Shown: piece by piece, positions 50,478 through 59,056 of the stretch
Numbering within the stretch: the stretch's first letter is position 1
How the letters are laid out: each line of letters starts with the position of its first letter
Source of the DNA: Pseudodesulfovibrio nedwellii
Lineage (GTDB): Bacteria > Desulfobacterota > Desulfovibrionia > Desulfovibrionales > Desulfovibrionaceae
DNA length: 64,000 nucleotides
Assembly: GCF_027923765.1 (NCBI RefSeq)
Contig: NZ_AP026709.1
Coordinates: 3,337,501 to 3,401,500, forward strand
Direction of reading: 5' to 3'
Position numbers and translations under genes: made by a program
The notes under the pieces: model-generated
What the model was told of the DNA's origin: nothing
What the model saw: the letters and a program-made list of their open reading frames with translations, nothing else
Database searches by the model: none

Positions 50478-51374
50478 GTGTTGAAAGATTTCAATGAATT
50501 AATCGAAAAAGCCAAATCCGGCAGACAATACAAGGTGTGTGTTGCCGCTGCCCAGGACGGAGAGCTGTTGCATGCCGTCAAGTTGGCTGTGGATATGGGA
50601 TTCATGCGTCCGGTTTTGGTCGGCAATGAAAAAACAGTTCGTGATCTGGCCGCTGAAGTCGGGTTGACCGATTTCGAATTGGTCGCATGTGATGACGTTG
50701 ACGAGTGCGCGGCTGTTGCTGTGGAAATCGTCAAGTCCGGTCGGGCTGACGTACTCATGAAGGGTATTATCAACACCGCGACCTACATGCGCGCTATCCT
50801 GAACAGGGAGACCGGTCTGCGGAACGGGAGCCTTATCAGTGCCTTGGCTGTTTACGATCTCAAGGAATATCATAAGCTGATTTATTGCAGTGACAGCGGG
50901 ATAAATACTGCTCCTGATGTGGAGCAGAAGCAGGCAATTCTCGTCAATGCCCTTGGGGCCATGAAGCGCCTTGGCATGGATTGTCCCAACGTGGCTGCAC
51001 TGACAGCAAGTGAAACCGTTCATCCGAAAATCCAGGCTTCAGTTGATGCCGATATGCTCGTGAAACTGGCAGAAAAGGGGGAAATTCCGAGTTGTGTCAT
51101 TGAAGGCCCGATCGCTTTTGATGTGGCTTTTGATCGGCACGCGGCAGAGCACAAAGGTATCGACAGCAAAGTCAGCGGCGAGGTCGATTTGATTCTCGCA
51201 CCTAACATTGAGACCGGGAATGCGCTTGGCAAATCCTGGTTGACTCTCAGCAATGCGAAATGGGCAGGGGTTGTGCTTGGAACGACTCATCCTGTGGTGC
51301 TCGGATCTCGTTCCGATACCGCAGAGGTGAAGATCAATTCCATTGCTCTCGCCTGCCTCCTGGCTCAGTCCTAG
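50478..51374 (+). CDS. ptb: Phosphate butyryltransferase family
   Basis: The GTG at 50478 (or the adjacent TTG) starts a 298-residue protein. It has the phosphate acyltransferase core (VLVGNEKTVRDLAAEVG, DVLMKGIINTATYMRAILNRETGLR, LILAPNIETGNALGKSWL) of the Ptb group. It converts acyl-CoA and phosphate to acyl phosphate, the substrate of the kinase encoded just before. Together they conserve energy from an acyl-CoA produced by the oxidoreductase downstream. Confidence 0.93.
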   Translation: MLKDFNELIEKAKSGRQYKVCVAAAQDGELLHAVKLAVDMGFMRPVLVGNEKTVRDLAAEVGLTDFELVACDDVDECAAVAVEIVKSGRADVLMKGIINTATYMRAILNRETGLRNGSLISALAVYDLKEYHKLIYCSDSGINTAPDVEQKQAILVNALGAMKRLGMDCPNVAALTASETVHPKIQASVDADMLVKLAEKGEIPSCVIEGPIAFDVAFDRHAAEHKGIDSKVSGEVDLILAPNIETGNALGKSWLTLSNAKWAGVVLGTTHPVVLGSRSDTAEVKINSIALACLLAQS

Positions 51375-51407
51375 CTGTAGTTCATTCTTTAACTTGAGGA
51401 GAAATTG

Positions 51408-52682
51408 ATGCAGGAAAGTAAAGGATTTAATGTAAAAACATTTGTCATCCTCTTTTTCATTGGCATGGGGTATGCCATCACTTACGCAGTTCCGTTTGTC
51501 CAGTACGTATTTTATGATACTACCATGCACGCTCTGGATGCGACCAATGCTCAACTCGGTACTCTTGTGGCCATCTTCGGCATCGGTAATATCGCCGGTG
51601 CACCCATTGGCGGTATCATTTCAGACAAGTACAACCATAAATTGGTTTATCTCGCCGGTTTGTTTGGAACATCCATGTTGTCTCTTTTGTGGGCATTCAA
51701 TCTCAACTACGGCTTTTCGATCTTTATCTTTGCGGGCCTGGCGGTAACCGGACTGTTCCTGCTCTTCCCGGCACATATCAAGATCGTTCGCTCCTTGGTT
51801 GATGAATCCAAACAGGGTAAGGTCTTTGGTTTCGCTGAATCCTTCGCTGGTATCGGCAGCACCATTGTCAACGCTATTGCTCTGGCTATTTTCGCCAAGT
51901 ACGCCAACGAAATCTTCGGTTTCAAGGCCGTTTTGATCTTTTTCTCCGTGTGTGGTGTCATTACTACCGCCATTCTGTATTACCTTATTGAAGATCCTAA
52001 AAAGGAAACGAAAGCTGAAGCTGCTTCCGGCAAAAGTTCTGACAAGATCACTCTCAAGGATTTCTTCATTGTTTTGAAGTGCCCCGGCACATGGTTTGCT
52101 GGTATTGCCGTCTTTTCCACTTATACTCTGTACTGCTCGCTGTCCTACTTCACTCCGTACTTCACCAACGTTCTCGGTGTTTCCGTGGTCTTTTCCGGCG
52201 GACTGGCCATTATCAGAACATACGGCCTCAGGTTTTTCTTGTGCCCGGTCGGTGGATATCTTGGCGACAAGATGAATTCTGTGACCAAGGTTCTTCTTTT
52301 CTCCTGGCTTGCATGTATCGGCGTGATCCTGACCATCATGTTCCTGCCTGAGCACACCGCCATTGGTATTGCCATCACTCTGATGCTGCTGCTGAGCGCA
52401 TTCGTATTCACCGCTCGTGGTGCCATGTTCGCTGTTCCTTCCGAGGTTCAGATTCCCTTGAAGTATGCGGCTATCACCGGCGGTATCGTCTGTGCCATTG
52501 GCTATTCTCCCGACCTCTTCCAGTTCATCCTCTTTGGTAACTGGATCGATACTTATGGCAACGAAGCATACACCATGATCTTCACATACGACATCGTGAT
52601 GACCGTTGTTGGTGTCATCAGTGCATTGCTGACCTTCAAGTACAAGAAGAGTCTTTCAAAGATGGTTGAAAAGGCAGCGTAA
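51408..52682 (+). CDS. Major facilitator superfamily transporter
   Basis: From the ATG after GAGGAGAAATTG the protein is 424 residues with twelve predicted helices. MFS features are GAPIGGIISDKYNHKLVY between helices 2 and 3, and a central loop rich in Lys/Glu/Ala. It lies between ptb and the 2-oxoacid oxidoreductase, so it may import the 2-hydroxy or 2-oxo acid or export the carboxylate product. Substrate is unknown. Confidence 0.86.
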   Translation: MQESKGFNVKTFVILFFIGMGYAITYAVPFVQYVFYDTTMHALDATNAQLGTLVAIFGIGNIAGAPIGGIISDKYNHKLVYLAGLFGTSMLSLLWAFNLNYGFSIFIFAGLAVTGLFLLFPAHIKIVRSLVDESKQGKVFGFAESFAGIGSTIVNAIALAIFAKYANEIFGFKAVLIFFSVCGVITTAILYYLIEDPKKETKAEAASGKSSDKITLKDFFIVLKCPGTWFAGIAVFSTYTLYCSLSYFTPYFTNVLGVSVVFSGGLAIIRTYGLRFFLCPVGGYLGDKMNSVTKVLLFSWLACIGVILTIMFLPEHTAIGIAITLMLLLSAFVFTARGAMFAVPSEVQIPLKYAAITGGIVCAIGYSPDLFQFILFGNWIDTYGNEAYTMIFTYDIVMTVVGVISALLTFKYKKSLSKMVEKAA

Positions 52683-52730
52683 TAAAAAGTCTGCTGTCTG
52701 AATAATATAACATAGAGGTTTGAAACGATT

Positions 52731-52955
52731 ATGGATGTTATCACAGTCAAGGAAGAAAGATGCAAGGAATGCGGACTGTGCATTGCTCACTGTCCAAATG
52801 AAGCAATCTCTTTTTCCGACAAATTAAACAGTGCCGGTTACAGGCCTGTAGAAGTTGATGATGCCAAATGCATCAAGTGTGGCATTTGCTACACAATGTG
52901 TCCTGACGGGGTGTATGAGATCTCGCAGAAAGGCGAGTCAGGAGGAGAGAACTAA
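52731..52955 (+). CDS. 2-oxoacid:ferredoxin oxidoreductase, ferredoxin-like delta subunit
   Basis: The 74-residue protein has two [4Fe-4S] motifs, CKECGLCIAHCPNEA and CIKCGICYTMCPDGV. It is the electron-transfer subunit of the four-subunit enzyme and abuts the alpha gene (TAA then ATG). KorD/VorD-type naming depends on substrate, which is unresolved. Confidence 0.9.
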   Translation: MDVITVKEERCKECGLCIAHCPNEAISFSDKLNSAGYRPVEVDDAKCIKCGICYTMCPDGVYEISQKGESGGEN

Positions 52956-54017
52956 ATGGGCGACATGATAAAAGGAAATATAGCAATCGCTGAAGCAGCG
53001 GTGAGGGCTGGCGTCAAATTGTACGCAGGGTACCCCATCACTCCTTCTACGGAGATTATGGAATATCTGTCCAAGCGTCTGCCCGAAGTCGGGGCAAGTT
53101 TTGTCCAGGCTGAAAGTGAACTTGCAGGTATCAATATGGTCATGGGTGCTGCCGCATGTGGCGTACGCGCTCTCACGGCTTCATCCGGTCCCGGCATCAG
53201 CCTCAAGCAGGAAGGCATTTCCTGCATCTCTGATGAAGAATTGGCCTGCGTTGTCATCAACGTGGTTCGGTACGGCAATGGACTTGGCACTCTTTATTCC
53301 GCACAGTGCGACTACCATCGCGAGACACGTGGTGGCGGTAACGGCGACTACCGTTGCATCGTTCTGTGTCCCGGAAGCATTCAGGAAGCAGTCGACCTTA
53401 TGGCCACTGCCTATGAACTGGCTGAAAAGTACAGAATCGTCACTGTTATGATGACCGAGGGCGCACTTGGCCAGATGATGGAACCGTGCGAAATGCCTGA
53501 TTTCATTGAGCCAGAAAAGCACCCTTGGGGATTTGACGGCAAGTATACCTATAAGAAAATCGGCATCTTTGATCGCAACTCCATGGATGAAGCTGTCGAA
53601 CTGAACAAGAAGCATGAGACCATCAAGGCCGAAGAACAGCGTTGGGAAGAAGAAGGGTTGGAAGATGCGGATTACGTATTCGTTGCTTTCGGATTGCCCG
53701 GACGTTCCGTACAAGGCGCGGTCAAGGAATTGAGAGCCGAAGGTCATAAGGTCGGATTCATTCGTCCCATCACGACATGGCCATTCCCGGAGAAAGCCTT
53801 TGAAAACATCAACAAGGATGTGAAGGGTCTCATCTCGGTTGAAGCCAACGCCACCGGTCAACTCGTTGACGATGTCGCTCTGACTATCAAGAAAACAATC
53901 AAGGATCGCAACGTGTCTACATATTGCCTTCCCTGTGTGTATGGCATCCCCACCATTAAATTCACCAAGGAAGGGTTGCACAAGATTATGAGTGGCGAGA
54001 TCAAGGAGGCTTACTAA
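52956..54017 (+). CDS. 2-oxoacid:ferredoxin oxidoreductase, alpha subunit
   Basis: The 353-residue protein has the pyrimidine-binding part (KLYAGYPITPSTEIMEYL, FVQAESELAGINMVMGAA, LTASSGPGISLKQEGIS) typical of KorA/VorB-type alpha subunits. It lacks the fused gamma domain, which is encoded separately downstream. The enzyme decarboxylates a 2-oxoacid to acyl-CoA and reduces ferredoxin. Last base overlaps the beta start. The Ptb-Buk genes suggest a C4-C5 acyl-CoA product rather than succinyl-CoA. Confidence 0.92.
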   Translation: MGDMIKGNIAIAEAAVRAGVKLYAGYPITPSTEIMEYLSKRLPEVGASFVQAESELAGINMVMGAAACGVRALTASSGPGISLKQEGISCISDEELACVVINVVRYGNGLGTLYSAQCDYHRETRGGGNGDYRCIVLCPGSIQEAVDLMATAYELAEKYRIVTVMMTEGALGQMMEPCEMPDFIEPEKHPWGFDGKYTYKKIGIFDRNSMDEAVELNKKHETIKAEEQRWEEEGLEDADYVFVAFGLPGRSVQGAVKELRAEGHKVGFIRPITTWPFPEKAFENINKDVKGLISVEANATGQLVDDVALTIKKTIKDRNVSTYCLPCVYGIPTIKFTKEGLHKIMSGEIKEAY

Positions 54018-54757
54018 TGGCTAAAGCAAGAAAAGTGCCTGCCATCATTGATAACCCGATGTCGTTTTGTCCCGGTTGTGGGCATGGCATTGTGATCAGG
54101 CTCATAACTGAATGCCTTGAAGAGTTAGGGCAGGACCAGAACCTTATCTTCGCCCTTGGCGTTGGCTGTTCCAGCCTGCTGGGTGGTGGATTGGTAACCG
54201 ATAGGTTGCATTGTCCTCATGGTCGTGCCTCCGCAGTTGCCACTGGTATGAAACGGGTTCAGCCTGAGAATACCATTGTCGCATATCAAGGTGATGGCGA
54301 TGCCTACAGCATCGGAATTGCCGAGACCATCAATGCGGCTTACCGCAACGAGAACTTCACCATGATTGCCATCAATAATACCAACTACGGTATGACCGGT
54401 GGACAGATGAGTTGGACAACCATGCCCGGGCAGGTGACCACCACTTCGCCTTTGGGTCGTGATTGCGAAATCACTGGTAATCCTCTCAAATTCCCTGAGT
54501 TGGTCGCCAGCCAGTTCGATGTGGCTTTTGCCGCTCGTGGCGCCGTGACCTCTCCCAAGCATGTCAACAAACTAAAAAAGTACATCAAGAATGGTCTTGA
54601 GGCACAGTTGAATGGTGAAGGCTACTCGGTCATTGAAGTGCTGTCACCGTGCCCGACCAACTGGAAGCTGACTCCCTTGAATTCCATGAAACGGATCGAC
54701 GAGGAACTTATCCCTTACTATCCGCTGGGTGTCTTCAAGGAAAGGAAGGAGAACTAG
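54017..54757 (+). CDS. 2-oxoacid:ferredoxin oxidoreductase, beta subunit
   Basis: The 246-residue protein has the TPP-binding subunit features CPGCGHGIVIRLI, LHCPHGRASAVATG, GDGDAYSIGIAE and NNTNYGMTGGQMSWTTMPG. It completes the active site with the alpha subunit. It is 1 bp from the gamma gene. Confidence 0.93.
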   Translation: MAKARKVPAIIDNPMSFCPGCGHGIVIRLITECLEELGQDQNLIFALGVGCSSLLGGGLVTDRLHCPHGRASAVATGMKRVQPENTIVAYQGDGDAYSIGIAETINAAYRNENFTMIAINNTNYGMTGGQMSWTTMPGQVTTTSPLGRDCEITGNPLKFPELVASQFDVAFAARGAVTSPKHVNKLKKYIKNGLEAQLNGEGYSVIEVLSPCPTNWKLTPLNSMKRIDEELIPYYPLGVFKERKEN

Positions 54758-54758
54758 A

Positions 54759-55295
54759 ATGCGTGAGATAATATACGCAGGTTTTGGTGGGCAGGGAGTG
54801 CTGACTTCCGGTCTGATCATGTCGCAGGTCGCTGTTTTTAAGGGCCAGAATGCAACATGGATTCCTTCTTACGGCTCTGCCATGCGCGGCGGAACTGCAA
54901 ACTGCACCGTCAAGTACGGTGAGGACACCATCTATAATCCGGCTCAGGAAGAACCTGATGTGTTGCTGGCTATGAACGGTCCATCTTTTCAGATGTTCTA
55001 TCCCATGGTCAAACCCGGTGGAATTATCGTGGTCAACAGTGACATGGTTGATTGTGACGTGAACGTCCGTGACGACGTGAATGTTTACAAATTGGCGTGC
55101 AGCACTTTGGCCAAGGAGATCAAGCAGCCCCGTGGCGCGAACGTTATCGCAGCCGCAGCCATAATCAAGCTGGCAGGCGATTTCTCCATGGAAGACGGAA
55201 TCCAGGGCATGAACGATATGTTCAGAAAGAAAGGAAAAGAAAAATTCGAAGCCGGCAACATGAAGGCTTTTGAATGTGGGTATAACGCCGTTTAG
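54759..55295 (+). CDS. 2-oxoacid:ferredoxin oxidoreductase, gamma subunit
   Basis: From MREIIYAGFGGQGVLTSG (AAGGAAGGAG upstream) the protein is 178 residues. It has the gamma-domain motif and the SYGSAMRGGTANCTVKYG segment that distinguishes KOR/VOR-type from pyruvate enzymes. It ends the oxidoreductase operon, just before a terminator. Confidence 0.93.
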   Translation: MREIIYAGFGGQGVLTSGLIMSQVAVFKGQNATWIPSYGSAMRGGTANCTVKYGEDTIYNPAQEEPDVLLAMNGPSFQMFYPMVKPGGIIVVNSDMVDCDVNVRDDVNVYKLACSTLAKEIKQPRGANVIAAAAIIKLAGDFSMEDGIQGMNDMFRKKGKEKFEAGNMKAFECGYNAV

Positions 55296-55304
55296 TTTGC
55301 GAGC

Positions 55305-55342
55305 GGGCCTCCAGACGGATCGCACTCTGTCTGGGGGCCCTT
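55305..55342 (+). terminator. Terminator after the 2-oxoacid oxidoreductase genes
   Basis: GGGCCTCCAGAC pairs with GTCTGGGGGCCC with one G-T pair, followed by TTAT. The T-run is short, so read-through to the dehydrogenase gene is possible. Confidence 0.65.
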
Positions 55343-55452
55343 ATAGGCGGTTGTCGCCTAAACCATACAATGAAATTTGATGCAGACACCCTTTTTCATA
55401 TGTACAGAAAAGTGTCGGAGCTCCCGCCCGATGCATTTCATAAGGAGTTCCT

Positions 55453-58269
55453 ATGTGTCCTATTGATGTATTTATTGCTGATGTCAAGAATACGTTCCCG
55501 GAAGAAAGAGTCCATACGGAAGAGTTGTTGGTAAAGGCTTATTCCGTTGATGGTAGCCCTTTTGAGCCCATTGCCAAAGCGGTTGTTGATGTCACGACCC
55601 CGCAAGAACTGGAAGCGTTACTTCGTTATTCCCATGCCCACAAGGTCAGTTTGACTTTTCGTGGAGCAGGCACTGGTGTGAGCGGGCAGACTATTGCCGA
55701 AGAAGTCACTGTGCGACTTGTCGGTCCGCACTGGAAGCGTTTGGAAATTCTTGATGACGGAGAGCGGGTGCGCGCAGGATGTTGCGTTGTTGGTGGTGAT
55801 ATCAATGCGGCCCTTGTTCCGTACAAACGCCTCATGACGTCTGACCCTTCCTCGGTCAACAGTGCATTCATCGGTGGCATGGCTGCCACCAATGCGGCTG
55901 GTTTGAGCTGTACCATCGACAAGAATTTGTATCATATGATGACAGGTCTACACTTTACTTTGGTGGATGGAACCACTGTGAACACGGAAGACGAAGCTAG
56001 TGTGGCCGCTTTCAGGAAGAGTCACGCTAAAATGCTTCAGGACCTTCTCGATATTCGTGAACGGATTCTCAATGACGAAGTCATGGATGAAAAAGTCAGA
56101 CGCAAATTTTCTATCAGGAACACGGCAGGTTACAGCCTGAATGCGTTTACTGATTACGAGGACCCTGTCGAGTTGCTTCAGCATCTTATCATTGGTTCCG
56201 AGGGTACCCTTGCCTTTATTCATTCCATCACGATCCGTACTGGTGTGCTCAAGCCCTTGCGTGCGACTGCTCTGGTCGGTTTCACGTCTCTTGACGAAGC
56301 TATTCAAGGCGTCCTGCGTCTTGAAAAGACGTGTGATATGTATGCCGTTGAATTTCTCAACTGTGTTTCGTTGAGCGCATTGATGCAGTTGCCGGAATTC
56401 CCGAATTCCCTTCAGGGGTTGGGTGATGACGGGTGCGCATTGCTTCTGGAAACACGCGGTGAGGATGCTGCAACGCTGAATACTAACGTCGGTCTTGTAC
56501 TTGAAGCGCTGAGTGGAGTGGACGTTGCCGTCCAGCCCGAGTTCGTGATGGATCACGAAGTCTGCGAATCTTTGTGGAATATTCGTCGTGCCTTGTTCCC
56601 GATTCTTGCTGGTACCCGTGCTCCTGATGAATATGCATATTCCGAGGACTACTGCGTCCCCATTGAGAATCTGCCCCAGGCCTGTAGTTCTTTCGTGGAA
56701 ATCCTTGCCAAGCATGGGTTCACCGAATCCGGTGTGCATGGTCATGCTTTACACGGCAACATTCACTTTTCGATTCCGCTCAGACTCAACGTGGAAGAAG
56801 ATTTGGCCAGAATGGGTGAACTCATCGCCGAGGTTGGAGATGTTGTTCTGTCATTGGGTGGCGCCCTCAAGGCTGAGCACGGTACCGGTCGAGCCGTAGC
56901 ACCGTTCGTTCGTCTGGAGTGGGGTGATGATTTGTATAAAGTAATGCAAGACCTCAAGCACGTCATTGATCCAGAGAACCTGCTCAACCCCAAGGTTATT
57001 CTCAATGATGATCCGCGCTGCCATCTGACCAATTTGAAATACGCCGGGCCGGTGGATAAGATTGTTGACACCTGTGTGGACTGTGGCTTTTGTGAATACG
57101 TTTGTCCTTCCAAGGAAGTTGGCCTCTCTTCCCGTCAGCGTATTTATATCCTGCGCGCCATCGCATGTCTGCGGGCTTCAGGCGATCTGACCAAGGCCGA
57201 AGCATGGCAAAAACTGTTTGACAAGAAGGGCCGCGACCTGTGTGCCACTGACGGACTGTGTTCCATGCGTTGCCCTCTTGGCCTCGACATCGCCGGATAC
57301 ATGAAAAAATTGCGTAACGAAGCACTGACGGAAACCGAGATTTCCCGTGCCGACAAGGTTGCGAAGCATTTCAAGCTTGTCGAAAGCACTGCTTCTTCCA
57401 TGCTGCATGTGGCATCCGCTGCACATAAGCTCATGGGGCATACTTTGGCGACCAAGACGGCTCCCCTTATCAAGGGTATCACGGGCATGACTGTCCCTGA
57501 TCTGCGTGAGATCAAATTAACCGGCGGTTCCACAATGCCGACTTCCAGGAAAACAAACGGTGAAAACAGGGTTGTTTACTTCCCATCCTGCGCGGTTCGG
57601 ACAATGGGCTATGCCGACGATGGTGTTCACAAGAATGAGCCGCTTATCGATGTGACATTGCGTTTGCTGGAAAGAGCAGGATTCACGGTAATCATCCCGG
57701 ACAAGACCAAGGGACTGTGCTGTGGTAAGGCTTTTGAGACCAAAGGCATGTTTGAGCAGGCTGATTATAAATCCGATGAGCTTGGAAGAGTTCTGCTTCG
57801 TGAAACCGGCAATGGAAGTATTCCGGTTCTGTGTGACACAAGCCCTTGCCTTGCGCGTATGAGGAAAACACTCGACGAGAGGCTTGATTTGTATGAACCG
57901 GCCGAATTCGTCTTGAACTTCCTTGCTGACAAGCTTTGCTTTACCAAGAAGACTCGGAGTGTTGCATTGCACCCGACATGTTCCACACGTGAAATGGGAT
58001 TGGTTGAAACCCTTCGTCAGGTTGCAGAGAAATGTGTGACCGAAGTCGTCATTCCCGAAGAGATTCACTGCTGTGGATTCTCCGGTGACAAGGGCTTTAC
58101 CCATCCTGAACTCAACGCCTCTGCATTACGCACTCTCGAAGAGAGCACCCGTGGGTGTTCCGAAGGGTACAGTACCTCCCGTACATGTGAGATCGGCCTG
58201 ACACTCCACGGCGGCAAGACATACCGAAACATACTCTATCTTATCGATGAGTGTACAACCAACAAATAG
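55453..58269 (+). CDS. FAD- and Fe-S-containing 2-hydroxyacid (D-lactate-type) dehydrogenase
   Basis: The 938-residue protein has an N-terminal FAD-binding PCMH domain (FRGAGTGVSGQTI, DPSSVNSAFIGGMAATNAAG), a FAD-oxidase C-terminal domain, two [4Fe-4S] motifs (CVDCGFCEYVCP; CATDGLCSMRCP) and two CCG domains (GLCCGKAFETKG; HCCGFSGDKG). This is the GlcD-GlcF fusion type used for D-lactate and other 2-hydroxy acids. It would make the 2-oxo acid for the upstream oxidoreductase and pass electrons to the quinone or heterodisulfide-like pool. AAGGAG precedes the ATG. Confidence 0.93.
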   Translation: MCPIDVFIADVKNTFPEERVHTEELLVKAYSVDGSPFEPIAKAVVDVTTPQELEALLRYSHAHKVSLTFRGAGTGVSGQTIAEEVTVRLVGPHWKRLEILDDGERVRAGCCVVGGDINAALVPYKRLMTSDPSSVNSAFIGGMAATNAAGLSCTIDKNLYHMMTGLHFTLVDGTTVNTEDEASVAAFRKSHAKMLQDLLDIRERILNDEVMDEKVRRKFSIRNTAGYSLNAFTDYEDPVELLQHLIIGSEGTLAFIHSITIRTGVLKPLRATALVGFTSLDEAIQGVLRLEKTCDMYAVEFLNCVSLSALMQLPEFPNSLQGLGDDGCALLLETRGEDAATLNTNVGLVLEALSGVDVAVQPEFVMDHEVCESLWNIRRALFPILAGTRAPDEYAYSEDYCVPIENLPQACSSFVEILAKHGFTESGVHGHALHGNIHFSIPLRLNVEEDLARMGELIAEVGDVVLSLGGALKAEHGTGRAVAPFVRLEWGDDLYKVMQDLKHVIDPENLLNPKVILNDDPRCHLTNLKYAGPVDKIVDTCVDCGFCEYVCPSKEVGLSSRQRIYILRAIACLRASGDLTKAEAWQKLFDKKGRDLCATDGLCSMRCPLGLDIAGYMKKLRNEALTETEISRADKVAKHFKLVESTASSMLHVASAAHKLMGHTLATKTAPLIKGITGMTVPDLREIKLTGGSTMPTSRKTNGENRVVYFPSCAVRTMGYADDGVHKNEPLIDVTLRLLERAGFTVIIPDKTKGLCCGKAFETKGMFEQADYKSDELGRVLLRETGNGSIPVLCDTSPCLARMRKTLDERLDLYEPAEFVLNFLADKLCFTKKTRSVALHPTCSTREMGLVETLRQVAEKCVTEVVIPEEIHCCGFSGDKGFTHPELNASALRTLEESTRGCSEGYSTSRTCEIGLTLHGGKTYRNILYLIDECTTNK

Positions 58270-58373
58270 CTGACCCCAAAGAGTGATGCCCCCATCACCT
58301 TGTCTTGAGGCATTCCCTTAACCGTGCCTCCAGTCACACCTCAACCTCTTTGGTTGGAACAGCTCACCCCCAA

Positions 58374-58408
58374 GACCGGCAGGCGCCCCCTGTCGGTCAT
58401 TTTTATTT
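58374..58408 (+). terminator. Terminator of the dehydrogenase gene
   Basis: GACCGGCAGG pairs with CCCTGTCGGTC apart from one mismatch around a small loop, and TTTTTATTT follows. Confidence 0.75.
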
Positions 58409-58517
58409 AACAATGATGAAAACAGGTGGTTTTAGGTGAGAAATTAGATTTTACCAAAGGAGGTGAAACACCTATTACAAAAATAGAAATGTGTTTTTAC
58501 CGATTCTCAGGAAAAAA

Positions 58518-58545
58518 CCCCACAGTGACATAAATCACTGCGGGG
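58518..58545 (-). terminator. Terminator of the original tRNA-Thr gene
   Basis: CCCCGCAGTGA pairs with TCACTGTGGGG on the minus strand (one mismatch), followed by TTTTTTCC. It lies 11 bp after the 3' end of the tRNA fragment and in the same orientation, so it once ended the tRNA transcript. Confidence 0.85.
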
Positions 58546-58556
58546 CTTCGTATTTT

Positions 58557-58601
58557 TGGAGCCAGGAATCGGAGTTGAACCGACGACCTACTGATTACGA
58601 A
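58557..58601 (-). pseudogene. 3' fragment of tRNA-Thr(CGT): left attachment site of an integrated element
   Basis: On the minus strand the sequence runs from an anticodon loop TTCGTAA (anticodon CGT) through the 3' anticodon stem ATCAGT, variable loop, T-arm GTCGGTTCAACTCCGAT and acceptor end to CCA. The 5' half is missing: bases before TTCGTAA (CATA) cannot pair with the 3' anticodon stem. This is the displaced 3' end left by site-specific integration in the anticodon region. The intact tRNA should lie at the other end of the element, right of the window. Confidence 0.88.
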
Positions 58602-58722
58602 TATGTTGGTGAGGATGTAGATGGTTGTTGTCTATATGCTTGAAAACGTTCTCTTTGTTTGGTTTGATCGGATTGTGGTATCTTTTGGATACTGCCGAAA
58701 ATCGTCTAAAACTGCCTGAAAT

Positions 58723-58763
58723 TGTCCGCAAACCTGCGTACAATGCGGACAATCTGCGTACAC
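58723..58763. repeat. Cluster of integrase-arm-like repeats (TGCGTACA / TGCGGACA)
   Basis: TGTCCGCA (58723, inverted), CTGCGTACA (58734), TGCGGACA (58744) and CTGCGTACA (58754) lie at about 10-bp steps, i.e. on one face of the helix. Their position 120 bp inside the left junction suits tyrosine-integrase arm sites or excisionase sites. Function is inferred. Confidence 0.5.
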
Positions 58764-58782
58764 TATTTGGGTGGAGCGACTG

Positions 58783-58804
58783 ACTGATTTTTGGTCAGTA
58801 AGTC
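58783..58804 (+). repeat. Anticodon-arm-like palindrome, left direct copy
   Basis: ACTGA-TTTTTGG-TCAGT followed by AAGTC. It has the same 5-7-5 layout and ACTGATT start as the tRNA-Thr anticodon arm. A second copy in the same orientation is at 60804. Confidence 0.6.
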
Positions 58805-59056
58805 ATCGTCTTATGCCTCATAATTGTTCCACTTGGCTGCTTGAGTAGTTGGGTTCTATCTGTCCTTTGTATTTTTCTACTTCCATTTTTTGCAAAAACT
58901 ATATAGCTTCCTGATCTAGGCGCTCACCGGAGTGCCGTCCCGTCCAAGCTGTTACCAGCATCCGGTTGCATATAGACAATTCACTCCATAGTCATGACCA
59001 CTTAAATCGGTCTGCCAGAGCGGGGGGTGCAGAGCAAAAACGATTTAGGAGTTATT

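Larger units (their letters stand above)
58602..59056. other. Non-coding left end of the integrated element
   Basis: No gene is seen in these 455 bp. They hold the integrase-arm-like repeats, one anticodon-arm-like palindrome (58783) and the probable promoter of the 349-residue gene. Confidence 0.5.

Noticed and set aside
51621-52355. 244-codon leftward frame opposite the MFS gene
   Set aside because: Low-complexity, polar composition typical of an antisense shadow of a membrane protein gene.
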